Shown: positions 46,283 through 55,015 of the stretch, in pieces
Position numbering within the stretch: the first letter of the stretch is position 1
How the letters are laid out: every line of letters begins with the position of its first letter
Assembly (NCBI RefSeq): GCF_014696675.1
Contig: NZ_JACJQN010000005.1
Span: 186,001 to 250,000 of the forward strand
Source of the DNA: Phormidium tenue FACHB-1052
Lineage (GTDB): Bacteria > Cyanobacteriota > Cyanobacteriia > Phormidesmidales > Phormidesmidaceae
Direction: 5' to 3'
DNA length: 64,000 bases
Program-made: the position numbers and the translations under genes
The notes under the pieces: model-generated
Told to the model about the DNA's origin: nothing
Seen by the model: the letters and a program-made list of their open reading frames with translations, nothing else
Databases searched by the model: none

Positions 46283-46562
46283 CTGGCTCGATAGTGCTAG
46301 TCAACCCCAGATTGCACAGACCCTCACTGTAAAACTCAGCAGGTTCAAGGGCACAGGTAATCACTAGGGCTACCCCAGCGGTGTGGGCCTGCATCATAAT
46401 GTCAACCGCCTGAGGCATCGTCAGACTAGGTACCACCTTTAACAGTGATTCCACCACGTGCTCCATTGAGTTGAAGGCATCGTTGTGAAGTAGCACTCGG
46501 TAGCGGGGCGCAGGCTTGCGCACTGTAGATGTCGTAGTCCGCTCGATGGTTTCAACTGACAC
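46275..46562 (-). CDS. clpS: ATP-dependent Clp protease adaptor ClpS
   Basis: A 95-residue adaptor that delivers N-degron substrates to ClpC/ClpP. The core PAPRYRVLLHNDAFNSMEHV carries the NDD/NDA-type N-degron pocket and MMQAHTAGVALVITCALEPA the second helix region. The frame is open to 46646, but the GTG at 46562 with AGGAGG seven bases upstream gives the standard length. Here the second pocket residue reads A (HNDAFN) instead of the common D. It is followed, with 8-base overlap, by the CPBP gene. Confidence 0.9.
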   Translation of the reverse strand: MSVETIERTTTSTVRKPAPRYRVLLHNDAFNSMEHVVESLLKVVPSLTMPQAVDIMMQAHTAGVALVITCALEPAEFYSEGLCNLGLTSTIEPDE

Positions 46563-46988
46563 AGCAATACCTCCTAACGAAGCTCCAAGGCAAAGATTTC
46601 CAAGAACCTCTAGGCCCAGGTCAACGTTCCCATCATAAAACTTCACGATGGTTTTAGCATGACACTAGGGATAGGCTTGAAAAATCTCGACCCGATCTGA
46701 CCCATTTCAGAGCCTTTAGGACTTGATGCAGCCGTTATCTGACCATTTAGACTAGTAATAGGGGATCAGGTCACTAGCTCGACCATCCAGCCTGTTTATA
46801 GAGTCCAGCCAGGCCAGTGAGTCTAGGTGAGGACGACCCCCAAATACCAGGATTCAAGCCTATCAAGTGGTTTTCTGATTTTCGCGCTTCTATTTTTTGG
46901 CTTTGTGCTGTTTCAGGCGAATACGGTAGCTACCATAAGAAATATCTGACAAGCTGACTGTCCCGTTCGTTTCTCTGCTGTATTGTCC
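46563..46988. other. gene-free region between clpS and an unknown gene
   Basis: About 426 bp upstream of both divergent genes. It presumably holds promoters for each, but I see no strong -35/-10 pairs, hairpins or repeats in it. Confidence 0.5.
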
Positions 46989-47396
46989 ATGACCTCTCTG
47001 GTTACAGGTCAAATCGTATTTTTAGAGTGTCGCCAAGTCCGGCTTTATGCCGAAATAATTCAGGTGTTAACCCCTCGCCCCACGGGCTGGCTTAGGCCTC
47101 TAGCACTGGTCAGCGAAACTGAGGCGATCGCCCTAGGAGCAGATTTCGACACCACCAGCCTGATGACGACTAAAACAGCAGTACCCGATATGTTATGGCC
47201 CTTAGATCAGCTACAACCGGCTTTAGACACCGAGGTCATACCGCTGCTGGCCAGCTTATCAGCCAAGGCTGCGGCCTCAACCTTCGCACTCCCCTCAGAC
47301 TCTGACCCCAGGCATTTGACTGTCAATGAGTTTGTGCAGTGGCTATGGACCGATCGCCAAACCTCAGATTCAAACAGTCCCAGGCTTAGGCAATAA
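46989..47396 (+). CDS. conserved cyanobacterial protein of unknown function
   Basis: A 135-residue protein that I do not recognise by name. The first 60 residues look beta-rich (VTGQIVFLECRQVRLYAEII; GWLRPLALVSETEAIALG) and the rest helical. No signal peptide or membrane span is seen. The frame has an earlier TTG (46983); the ATG at 46989 is preferred. Coding character is supported by codon use with HIP1 and by good length. Confidence 0.6.
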   Translation: MTSLVTGQIVFLECRQVRLYAEIIQVLTPRPTGWLRPLALVSETEAIALGADFDTTSLMTTKTAVPDMLWPLDQLQPALDTEVIPLLASLSAKAAASTFALPSDSDPRHLTVNEFVQWLWTDRQTSDSNSPRLRQ

Positions 47397-47527
47397 TCCG
47401 GACAGTTTCTGTAAAGCTTTCATGAAGATACCAAGGCCACTCTGGGGAAAATACTGGGGTGACCGGACAGTGCTGGGCATCTGGGCGGTGGTCTAGGCCT
47501 TGGTTACGATCGATCAAAAGCCTTTAG

Positions 47528-47761
47528 TTAGCCATATACTGGCTGCGGCTGCGGCTCATCGCGGGGTCCGCCTCCTGGAACCAGTCGAATACGACCCTCG
47601 TCCATTTCGTACATGAGCAGCTCTAAGACCTCGGAGTCGCCAATGGGCAAATACCCTAGGCGAGACAGTTCAGCGTTAATGCCCTGCTCAATATCAGGGG
47701 TCAGCAGCCCGCTATGGAGTGCTTTTTCTACCAGTCGACGAATGGAAAATGTGGGGGCCAT
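47528..47761 (-). CDS. small conserved cyanobacterial protein
   Basis: A 77-residue acidic protein without membrane span. The pattern APTFSIRRLVEKALHSGLLT, then ELSRLGYLPIGDSEVLELLM, suggests a small helical protein; I recall similar short hypotheticals in many cyanobacteria but cannot name a family. The tail is proline/glutamine-rich. A CRP-like site lies about 105 bp upstream, but it could equally serve the divergent STAS gene. Confidence 0.6.
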   Translation of the reverse strand: MAPTFSIRRLVEKALHSGLLTPDIEQGINAELSRLGYLPIGDSEVLELLMYEMDEGRIRLVPGGGPRDEPQPQPVYG

Positions 47762-48078
47762 GAACCATTACCTGAGTGTGATTGCGTTACTGACTATTGT
47801 CGAGCTTGGCTGCGCTGTAGCCAGTGATGGCACCCCAAAGAAGTTGTGCGTTTTGCCACGGTAATTCGTGATCCAAATCACAAAATGATTCAATCGTTGG
47901 AGATATGTTCGGTAGATTCACGGAGGCGTTGAATTAATGAGGTCTGAATCTATATCAAGTTATGACCAACTATGCCCCTAGACATAGTCAAGTCGGCCTG
48001 ATTCCGACTATCGTCGTGATGTAGCAGACTGGCTTTAATAGTTTTTAACATTATCCATAATCTTGGAGTGTACCGAGT
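47762..48078. other. divergent gene-free region before the STAS gene
   Basis: 317 bp without a supported gene. Apart from the CRP-like palindrome, it is AT-rich at 47880-48070. Weak open frames on either strand lack coding character. Confidence 0.5.
47867..47882. promoter_or_regulatory. CRP-type binding site
   Basis: CGTGA-TCCAAA-TCACA matches the cAMP receptor protein consensus TGTGA-N6-TCACA at 9 of 10 positions. SyCRP1 of Synechocystis uses this consensus. It lies in the 317-bp divergent gene-free region, 106 bp upstream of the 77-residue protein gene and 196 bp upstream of the STAS gene. Confidence 0.5.
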
Positions 48079-48396
48079 ATGCAGACTATGACTAAGGAAA
48101 TGGCTATTTTTCAAGCTCAGGGCTCTCTCAATGCGTCTAATGCCCACGATTTTCAATCGTCCCTGATGCAAAAAATCCAGTCTGAGCGGGCCGATGGCCT
48201 GTTTGTAGACATGAGCCAGGTCGAGTCGCTCGACAGCGCTGGGCTGATCTCTCTGGTGTCGGCGCTAAAGCACGCTCGCCAGCTTCAAAAGCGCCTCTGC
48301 CTTTGCTCTGTACCACCGGCTATTCGCATCGTGTTTGAGCTTACTCAGCTCGATCGCGCCTTTGAAATGGTAGATGAGCTGCCTGCCGCTGCTTAA
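48079..48396 (+). CDS. STAS-domain anti-sigma factor antagonist
   Basis: A 105-residue single STAS-domain protein like SpoIIAA/RsbV. The phosphorylatable serine S53 sits in the conserved ESLDSAGLISL motif. In partner-switching, a kinase phosphorylates this serine and a PP2C phosphatase removes the phosphate; neither is adjacent, though a PP2C gene lies at 59.8-61.6 kb in the window. Likely controls a sigma factor or another output in the cytoplasm; target unknown. Confidence 0.88.
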   Translation: MQTMTKEMAIFQAQGSLNASNAHDFQSSLMQKIQSERADGLFVDMSQVESLDSAGLISLVSALKHARQLQKRLCLCSVPPAIRIVFELTQLDRAFEMVDELPAAA

Positions 48397-48474
48397 TTCT
48401 AAGCTCGGCCAAGCCCATCCCCACCTCGCTATAGTATGGTGGTCATGCTCGCGAGCGTTTGGGGCAGCTAGGTC

Positions 48475-51129
48475 GTGTCTGTATCAGTTAATACATTGGT
48501 GAATGCCGAGATTTCTCGGCCAGGTCGTTATCTGGGTAACGAACTGGGTGCGGCTCACAAGCCCTGGGATGGGGCCAGCGTGCGATGGGTGCTAACTTAC
48601 CCTGAGGTCTATGAGGTTGGGGCTTCTAACCTGGGCCACATCATTCTTTACAGCATATTGAATGCTCAACCTCGGCAGCTATGCGATCGCGCCTACCTAC
48701 CGGCCCCCGATCTAGCCGCCAAGCTCAAAGCAACCCAAACGCCCCTATTTGCGGTCGAGTCGCAGCGATCGCTGGCCGACTTTGACATTCTGGGGTTTAG
48801 CCTTAGCTACGAGCTAGGGGCCACCAACATTCTCGAAATGCTGTCGCTGTCAGGCATTCCGCTCACCTGGCAGGAGCGCGATCAGGCCAGAGCCTTTGCC
48901 CCCGAGGCCGGTGCCTGGCCCTTAATTTTTGCCGGTGGCCAAACGGCCACCTCTAACCCCGAACCCTACGCCGACTTCTTTGACTTCGTGGCCCTGGGCG
49001 ACGGCGAAGAGCTATTGCCTGAAATCGCCCTAGTGATGGAAGAGGGCAAGGCCGCAGGTCTCAGCCACGAAGCGCTACTGCTCGATCTGGCTCAGGTGCC
49101 AGGGGTCTACGTGCCTCGGTTTTACGACATGGCTGACGATGGCTCGGTACATCCCAATCGGCCCGACGTGCCCGCTCGGGTGCTGCGCCGGGTGGCCACC
49201 CCCATTCCCGCCTATGCCATGGGCCTGGTGCCCTACGTCGAAACCGTCCACGATCGCTTGACCGTAGAAATTCGGCGGGGCTGCACTCGGGGCTGCCGCT
49301 TTTGCCAACCCGGCATGCTAACCCGCCCGGCGCGGGATGTGGAGCCAGAGGCTGTCATCGACGCCATTGAAACCGGCATGCGCAAGACTGGCTACGACGA
49401 GTTTTCGCTGCTATCGCTGAGCTGCTCTGACTATTTGGCCCTGCCAGCGGTGGGAGTCGAGGTCAAAAATCGCCTCAAGGATGAAAACATTTCACTGTCG
49501 CTACCCAGCCAGCGGGTCGACCGCTTCGACGAAAACATCGCCAATATCATTGGCGGCACCCGCCTTACCGGGCTCACCTTTGCCCCCGAGGCGGGCACCC
49601 AGCGCATGCGCGACATCATCAATAAAGGGCTGACCAACGAAGAGCTGCTGCGCGGCATCAAAACCGCCCATGAGCAGGGCTGGGGCCGGGTCAAGCTCTA
49701 CTTTATGATCGGCCTGCCCGGCGAAACCGATACTGATGTGCTGGGCATTGCTGAGACCGTTCGCTGGCTGCGCCAGGCCTGCACTCAGTCGGGACGGCGA
49801 CCCCTGGCCTTTAACATCACCATTTCTAACTTCACCCCAAAACCCCACACCCCGTTTCAGTGGCACTCGGTCTCGACGGAGGAGTTTCGTCGCAAGCAGC
49901 GGCTGCTGCGGGAAGAATTTCGGGTTCTGCGCTGGGCCAAGGTTAACTTTACCGACGTGCGCATCTCGGCGATGGAAGACTTTGTGGGGCGGGGCGATCG
50001 CCGCCTGGCCGCCGTGGTGCGCCGCGCCTGGGAACTGGGGGCCGGCATGGACAGCTGGTGGGAGAACCTGGAGAACGCCTTCAAAGCCTGGACCCAGGCC
50101 ATTGACGAAGCTGATCTCACCTGGAAGTACCGCAAGGTCGATCAGGGCGAATGGAACGTGATGGACACCGATGTGACCGACGTCGGGGTCGACTGCCCCA
50201 GCCTTGACGCTCCGCTGCCCTGGGATCACCTAGATACTGGCATCGACAAAGCCTGGCTCAAAGACGACCTGCTCCGCGCCCTAGAGGCGGCCACCGTGCC
50301 GGACTGCTCCTTTGAAGGCTGTAGCCACTGTGGCGTCTGCGGCCCTGACTTTGGCCACAACGTGGTGGTGCCACCCCCCCCGATTCCCGCCTTTCTCGGC
50401 CACAGCCAGCCTAGCTCTGAGCGGGTGCAGCGCCTGCGGGTGACCCTGGGCAAGCTGGGGTCGATGGCTCTGCTAGGTCACCTAGATATGGTGCGCCTGT
50501 TCGATCGCGCCCTGCGGCGGGCCGGACTGCCCATTGCCTTTACCGGCGGTTTCCATCCGGGGCCGCGCCTGTCGCCCGCCAATGCATTACCGCTGGGGGC
50601 CACCAGCAGCGGCGAAGTGGTGGACTTTGAACTGATGCGGGCGATCGCCCCTGCCGACTTTCTGCAGCGGCTCGCAGCCCAGCTGCCACCCGAAATTCCG
50701 CTATACGACATTGTCGAAGTGCCCTTAGACGAGCCCTCGGCGACTAAGCTCCTCGACCAGGCCGAATACTACCTGCACATGAGTTTAGAAGACGTCAGCG
50801 CAGCATCTCCAGCCTGGGAAGATTGGATTGAGAGCGTCTTGGCCCTCGATGAAGTGCCTTGGGAAAAGACAACTAAGTCTGGAAAGATACAACTCATTAA
50901 CCTGCGAGAGCGCCTACACGAGCTGGCGGTGGTTAGCCCAGAACACCCTCTACCCGTGGGTCTGGAGTATCCTAAAGACAGTCATGGAGTCTGGCTCAGA
51001 GCGGTGGGCCACTGTCGCAACGACGGGAACCTGCTGCGCCCGGAGCACGTCGTCTCCATGGTAGAGAAGGTAGCTAACCAGCCGCTAGCCCTACAGCACG
51101 TGCATCGCAGCCGACTCATTTTTCTTTAG
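48475..51129 (+). CDS. B12-binding-type radical SAM protein fused to DUF2344
   Basis: An 884-residue protein of the TIGR03960-type family. Residues about 20-215 look like a B12-binding-type Rossmann domain, although no HxxxDG-like cobalamin motif was identified. The radical SAM domain contains the 4Fe-4S motif C270xxxC274xxC277 (GCTRGCRFCQPG). About 650-860 is a DUF2344 domain (GHLDMVRLFDRALRRAGLPI). CSHCGVCG near 620 may bind another metal. DUF2344 and radical SAM are often neighbouring or fused, near RNase E/G genes. RNA modification is commonly suspected but unproven. The start is GTG. Confidence 0.85.
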   Translation: MSVSVNTLVNAEISRPGRYLGNELGAAHKPWDGASVRWVLTYPEVYEVGASNLGHIILYSILNAQPRQLCDRAYLPAPDLAAKLKATQTPLFAVESQRSLADFDILGFSLSYELGATNILEMLSLSGIPLTWQERDQARAFAPEAGAWPLIFAGGQTATSNPEPYADFFDFVALGDGEELLPEIALVMEEGKAAGLSHEALLLDLAQVPGVYVPRFYDMADDGSVHPNRPDVPARVLRRVATPIPAYAMGLVPYVETVHDRLTVEIRRGCTRGCRFCQPGMLTRPARDVEPEAVIDAIETGMRKTGYDEFSLLSLSCSDYLALPAVGVEVKNRLKDENISLSLPSQRVDRFDENIANIIGGTRLTGLTFAPEAGTQRMRDIINKGLTNEELLRGIKTAHEQGWGRVKLYFMIGLPGETDTDVLGIAETVRWLRQACTQSGRRPLAFNITISNFTPKPHTPFQWHSVSTEEFRRKQRLLREEFRVLRWAKVNFTDVRISAMEDFVGRGDRRLAAVVRRAWELGAGMDSWWENLENAFKAWTQAIDEADLTWKYRKVDQGEWNVMDTDVTDVGVDCPSLDAPLPWDHLDTGIDKAWLKDDLLRALEAATVPDCSFEGCSHCGVCGPDFGHNVVVPPPPIPAFLGHSQPSSERVQRLRVTLGKLGSMALLGHLDMVRLFDRALRRAGLPIAFTGGFHPGPRLSPANALPLGATSSGEVVDFELMRAIAPADFLQRLAAQLPPEIPLYDIVEVPLDEPSATKLLDQAEYYLHMSLEDVSAASPAWEDWIESVLALDEVPWEKTTKSGKIQLINLRERLHELAVVSPEHPLPVGLEYPKDSHGVWLRAVGHCRNDGNLLRPEHVVSMVEKVANQPLALQHVHRSRLIFL

Positions 51130-51152
51130 AAAAACCCCAAGGGGACACCACC

Positions 51153-51983
51153 ATGGACGGAGCACCAGGCCACTCACCACGGGTATCAGTGAAGGGGCAA
51201 AGCTGTGACTCTAGGGCCCAGGGCGAGAGGGCGCGGCAGCTCGGGCTGGCGATCGCGGGCGCAGTCCTGCTGATGGTCGGGGGTGCCAACCGTTCCCCAG
51301 CCCAGTCGTCGTCGGCCTGCGCCGTTCAAGACGGTGAAGAAGTGGCCATTCTAGATGCAGCCTGCTGCCCCGACGAGCTGCTCACTGCCTACTGGCCAGG
51401 GCGATCGACAACACTCAACCAAACCTTTTGTCAACTATTGGTGTTTCCCACTGCGACCTTGGCCAATGGCGACGACTTCACCGATCGCATTGTCGATGGT
51501 TCGCTGTCTAGCGATAGCCGCCGCGCCTCCCCTACTAGCATGACCCTGCCCAGCCTGTGGTGGAATCGCGACTCGCTGACGTCGCACCTGGGCGGACGCC
51601 GCCTGGTGGAATCGTGGATTTCCTACCAGATTGAAGACTCGGGCACGACGGTGGTCGATGTGATGGTGAACCCCCAGATGTGGGCAGTGCTGACCTACAA
51701 CGAGCGCTATGCCGTGCTCAACCAGTTCGGCACAGCGGCCCGAGACTTTGGCCACAACCTCCGCTTCTTCCAAGGCAATTCGCGCACCTCCCGGATGGTA
51801 GGGCTCTACGCCTGTGATTTTGTCGAGCAGCCGGGGCTGCCCTTAGACTCTGAGAATAGCGTGTATGCCTGCTCGGCCAACCTAGACTCGTCATTGATTG
51901 TGCAGCTTCAGCGCAACCTACTGGCCGAGGGGGCGCGCCGCTACCAGCCCACCGCCCAAGCCATACCCAGTCAGACCCCGTAG
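51153..51983 (+). CDS. exported cyanobacterial protein of unknown function
   Basis: A 276-residue protein with a hydrophobic segment at about 30-45 (LGLAIAGAVLLMVGGANRSP) that looks like a signal peptide, probably cleaved near AQS. The start could be a downstream in-frame site, since the first 25 residues are polar. Cysteines around 56, 71, 72, 92 and later may form disulfides. A central stretch (LVESWISYQIEDSGTTVVDV; NERYAVLNQFGTAARDFGHN) appears globular and conserved in cyanobacteria by my recollection. No family name or function assigned. Confidence 0.65.
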   Translation: MDGAPGHSPRVSVKGQSCDSRAQGERARQLGLAIAGAVLLMVGGANRSPAQSSSACAVQDGEEVAILDAACCPDELLTAYWPGRSTTLNQTFCQLLVFPTATLANGDDFTDRIVDGSLSSDSRRASPTSMTLPSLWWNRDSLTSHLGGRRLVESWISYQIEDSGTTVVDVMVNPQMWAVLTYNERYAVLNQFGTAARDFGHNLRFFQGNSRTSRMVGLYACDFVEQPGLPLDSENSVYACSANLDSSLIVQLQRNLLAEGARRYQPTAQAIPSQTP

Positions 51984-52049
51984 GTTCAAGCTAGTTACGC
52001 TCAGGACAGAGCCTACGACAATACTCATCGTTGGATTCAACCGGCGGAG

Positions 52050-53159
52050 CTAGGCGCGTAAGCTTTTCCACAGACAACTATAGCGATCTTCAGCTTCGGC
52101 ATTGAGGGGCAAAAGAAACTCGCTCTGGTCGGCGATCGCCGGAGTCAGCACAATCTCCGGCGGCGTTTGCAGGGGCTCGGGCCGTTGCTGCGGGTCACTC
52201 CCCCACAGCAGCGGCGAAGCAGTATGGCCAAAGATGGCGAGCTGGGTAGCGAAGTCATCCCCCAGACAAAAATTGAGCCAGTCGGTAGCGATCGAGGCCG
52301 CTTTGGGCACCGCCTGGGGCCGTACCCAGAGTTGGGCACTCAGCAGCGTGCCCTCGGGGGGCACCGCGACGGCTAAATGGCGATACTGTCGCAGCAGCGG
52401 CAGTACGTCGTCTGACCAGCCCACCACAGCAGTCGCGTCGCCAACAATCAAACTCTCAAGATAGTAGTCAGAGTCGTAGGTTCGTACCTGCTGGTGCAGG
52501 TTGGCCAAAAAGGTGTCTAGGTCTGAAACAGCCGCCGGATCTGCGCTGTTGGCCGAGGCTCCCAAGGCCTTTTGGGCCAGCCCCAGCACCAGACGAGGAT
52601 GGTCGGGCAGCACCAGGCGGCGCGTCAGTTCAGGTCGTAGCAAGTCAGCCCAGGTTTTGAGCTGAGTCGACTGACGGGGCAAACGAGCAGGGTCGTAGAG
52701 CACCACCAGGTGACTCCAACGGTAGGGAACAGCCCAGATGCTGCCCTCAGGGCTAGGGATACCGCTGCGATCGCGGCGCACCAGCTCTGGCCAAATCCGA
52801 TCCAGGTCTTCCCAGCGAGAAATTGCCGCCACTTCGATCGGCTGCACCAGCTCCTGGCGAATGGCGGGGGCCAGCCAGTAATCGGCCAAACTCACCCAGT
52901 CGGCCATCGGTGCCGATTCATTCCCCTTGCCGTGCCAGTCTTGCAGCAGGCCATACAGCCCTAGCAGTGATTCTTGCGGCGTCACCGCCACGCGGCTGCC
53001 TCGCTCCGGCAATTGCTGAAACGCCTTGAGTAACTGAGCGGGCACCGAGTTGACTACCATGGCCAGCCGCAGGTTGGCAGCACTAGACCGCTGACACCCG
53101 GCCAGCAGCGTAGCCAGGGTAGCCCCGCTGGCCCCCGCCAAAAAGCTGCGACGATTCAT
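52050..53159 (-). CDS. ABC-type extracellular solute-binding protein, Tat/lipoprotein
   Basis: A 369-residue periplasmic binding protein (polyamine/spermidine PotD-like, type 2 fold). The N-terminus carries a twin-arginine motif (NRRSFLAGASGATLATL) followed by a lipobox LLAGC, so it is probably Tat-exported and lipidated. The body has the SBP features WADLLRPELTRRLVLPDHPR and AVVGWSDDVLPLLRQYRHLA. No permease or ATPase gene is adjacent, so it may act with a transporter encoded elsewhere. The ATG at 53159 gives the shortest n-region; an ATG at 53165 is also possible. Confidence 0.82.
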   Translation of the reverse strand: MNRRSFLAGASGATLATLLAGCQRSSAANLRLAMVVNSVPAQLLKAFQQLPERGSRVAVTPQESLLGLYGLLQDWHGKGNESAPMADWVSLADYWLAPAIRQELVQPIEVAAISRWEDLDRIWPELVRRDRSGIPSPEGSIWAVPYRWSHLVVLYDPARLPRQSTQLKTWADLLRPELTRRLVLPDHPRLVLGLAQKALGASANSADPAAVSDLDTFLANLHQQVRTYDSDYYLESLIVGDATAVVGWSDDVLPLLRQYRHLAVAVPPEGTLLSAQLWVRPQAVPKAASIATDWLNFCLGDDFATQLAIFGHTASPLLWGSDPQQRPEPLQTPPEIVLTPAIADQSEFLLPLNAEAEDRYSCLWKSLRA

Positions 53160-53231
53160 GAGCATTTGGCCCTCGCACCCCCTTGCCAGGGGAGAATACT
53201 GATTTAAACCATAGCGCTTTAGTCTACGCCC

Positions 53232-53348
53232 ATGAAAGCCGTCCGTGACATTGTCAGTGTCTCGATCACCATTATTTTGGTGTCATTTATTGGTCTCAGC
53301 CTGGCCCGGCTAGTGTACTTTTTTCTCCACAGCCAGCAGATTATTTAG
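53232..53348 (+). CDS. 38-residue single-span membrane microprotein
   Basis: An ATG-started frame of 39 codons including the stop: basic start MKAVRD, one hydrophobic helix (about 7-32; VSVSITIILVSFIGLSLARL), then a short tail YFFLHSQQII. This is the size and shape of small photosynthetic subunits (Psb, Pet, Psa and Ndh small proteins), but it matches none of the ones I can recall. It is divergent from the solute-binding protein gene and has its own upstream space. Coding status is plausible, not proven. Confidence 0.5.
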   Translation: MKAVRDIVSVSITIILVSFIGLSLARLVYFFLHSQQII

Positions 53349-53532
53349 AGCAATGCTGTGCTCCTTGATTCACCCATTGACGCTTAAGGACATGGCGACG
53401 GCGTGCGACTTCAGGACAAATTGCATCGCTTCCGACATCAGACACCTATCTCTGGTGGCCGCGATCGCACTCAAAGCATCAATCTCTAGCAGCCCCGACC
53501 TGTAGGTCAAGGGTTGTTGGTCTCTATGGGAA

Positions 53533-53826
53533 TTAAGCGATCGCCGGGCCGAGGGTAGAAGAAATTCGCATCGCCAGCTCAGTCAGGTTGTCGCCGTTGG
53601 TGCAGAATTGCTCGGCTTTGGGGCGGGGCACCCCGGTATTCACCAAATATTCCACCAGCAGGTTAAACAGCATGTCTTCGGCCAGCTCGCGCTGGTCGGC
53701 CCAGCCCCGCTGCTGGTAGTGCAGATATTCTTGGCAGCGCAGAGCTAGGTCGTGATAGGCGGCGTTGCTGGTTAAAAACTGAAGGCTGCTGACAATCATG
53801 GCGACCTCAGAACGCAGGTTAGCCAC
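53533..53826 (-). CDS. small conserved cyanobacterial protein
   Basis: A 97-residue soluble helical protein (VAMIVSSLQFLTSNAAYHDL; LAEDMLFNLLVEYLVNTGVP). I recognise it as a type of short hypothetical in cyanobacteria but know no function. It follows the DUF938 gene by 37 bp on the same strand, so it may be cotranscribed with it. Confidence 0.65.
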   Translation of the reverse strand: MANLRSEVAMIVSSLQFLTSNAAYHDLALRCQEYLHYQQRGWADQRELAEDMLFNLLVEYLVNTGVPRPKAEQFCTNGDNLTELAMRISSTLGPAIA

Positions 53827-53863
53827 AGTCTAACGAAACCGCCTTAGCGAAGCGGCCATTAGG

Positions 53864-54526
53864 CTAACCGATTGCCCTAAACACCACCGAAAGATTGTTG
53901 GCAGGCATAGCGATGGTTTCGACTAGCGCCAGCCCGTGGACTTTGGCGGCAGCCACCACCGCCTCTAAATCGCGCACGCCCCACTCAGGATTTTGGGCCT
54001 GCAAGCTGTCGTCAAACGCGGCGTTGCTGGGGGCGGTATGCTGCCCGTTCTGCTTGTAAGGCCCATAGAGATACAGAATACCGCCGGGCGGCAAAATTCG
54101 CCCCGCTGCCGCCAGCAGCCCTAAGCAGGCGGCCCAGGGAGCGATGTGAATCATGTTGATATTGACCAGGGCGGTGATCGGGTGCTGCTGCAAGTTGAGT
54201 TCTGAGAGCAAATCGCTAAAGTTTTCAGACCCAACCGGCCATAGGGGGGCAGCCGCATCTAACGCGATAGGCGCGTGCAGGTTTTCGGCAGGCGCGGCCT
54301 CTCGCCAGGCGGCGACACTGGCTCGGGCACCGGGGTCGAGGTCAGAGGGCAACCACTGCCGAGGCGCGAGGTGGGGCGCAAAGAACACGGCGTGCTCTCC
54401 GGTGCCGCTCGACACTTCGAGCACGGTACCGGTGGGGGGCAGCACCCGCTGGAGCACGGCTAAGATCGGCTCGCGGTTGCGCTCGGTGGCAGGGGCATAG
54501 CGACGGGCATCGGGCGAGGTGAACAT
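53864..54526 (-). CDS. DUF938 methyltransferase-like protein
   Basis: A 220-residue Rossmann-fold protein of the DUF938 family. TSPDARRYAPATERNREPIL opens it and the SAM-binding motif I appears as VLEVSSGTGEHAVFFA. Later NINMIHIAPWAACLGLLAAA and YGPYKQNGQHTAPSNAAFDD are family hallmarks. Probably a SAM-dependent methyltransferase; substrate unknown. The frame goes to 54574, but the ATG at 54526 matches homologues. Confidence 0.85.
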   Translation of the reverse strand: MFTSPDARRYAPATERNREPILAVLQRVLPPTGTVLEVSSGTGEHAVFFAPHLAPRQWLPSDLDPGARASVAAWREAAPAENLHAPIALDAAAPLWPVGSENFSDLLSELNLQQHPITALVNINMIHIAPWAACLGLLAAAGRILPPGGILYLYGPYKQNGQHTAPSNAAFDDSLQAQNPEWGVRDLEAVVAAAKVHGLALVETIAMPANNLSVVFRAIG

Positions 54527-54634
54527 GGCAATGCCTGGGGCGAGGTGAGAGCAATCAGTGTCTGGTGAGAGCAAGCTTTGCCCATGCTACAGAGATACTG
54601 CATTGCTCAAAGTTTACCTGTTCTTGCCCCAAGG

Positions 54635-55015
54635 CTACTGAGATAGGTCTTCGCCTGTTGCCAAAGTTTTTTTGCGGGACGATCGCTTGCGCATAGACGT
54701 TCTTGTGTAGCCAATGGCCTGAATCTCGTCACTGTTTGGCCCAAACTGACCGACAACTGACTGCTTCATGGCCAAAACGGCGTTGTGAAATTCCCACTCG
54801 GCCGCGCGGGCGCGATCGCGGGTAGCCTTAAATCTTGCTTCCATCACAACTTCGTCTTGCTGGCTCTGCCGCATGGCCCGGTAGGCTTGCTGCAAGGTTT
54901 GATGCGATGCCTCTGGCCGCATGGGCACATAGTTGGCGATCACTTTCAGACTGTCTAAGGCTTGAATATCTTGGGCAATGCGCTTGGGCGCAAGGCGACG
55001 AGTCGTATCGGTCAT
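54635..55015 (-). CDS. helical protein of unknown function
   Basis: A 126-residue basic, strongly helical protein (YRAMRQSQQDEVVMEARFKA), probably coiled-coil in the middle, ending in a lysine/arginine-rich stretch (RTSMRKRSSRKK). No membrane span. I do not recognise a family; similar short proteins of this kind are seen in cyanobacteria. Monocistronic by position. Confidence 0.55.
   Translation of the reverse strand: MTDTTRRLAPKRIAQDIQALDSLKVIANYVPMRPEASHQTLQQAYRAMRQSQQDEVVMEARFKATRDRARAAEWEFHNAVLAMKQSVVGQFGPNSDEIQAIGYTRTSMRKRSSRKKTLATGEDLSQ

Noticed and set aside
45720-46367. 215-codon plus-strand frame
   Set aside because: Antisense of the CPBP and clpS genes, whose motifs and overlap are convincing.
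49501-50229. 242-codon minus-strand frame
   Set aside because: Antisense of the radical SAM gene, which has clear catalytic motifs on the plus strand.
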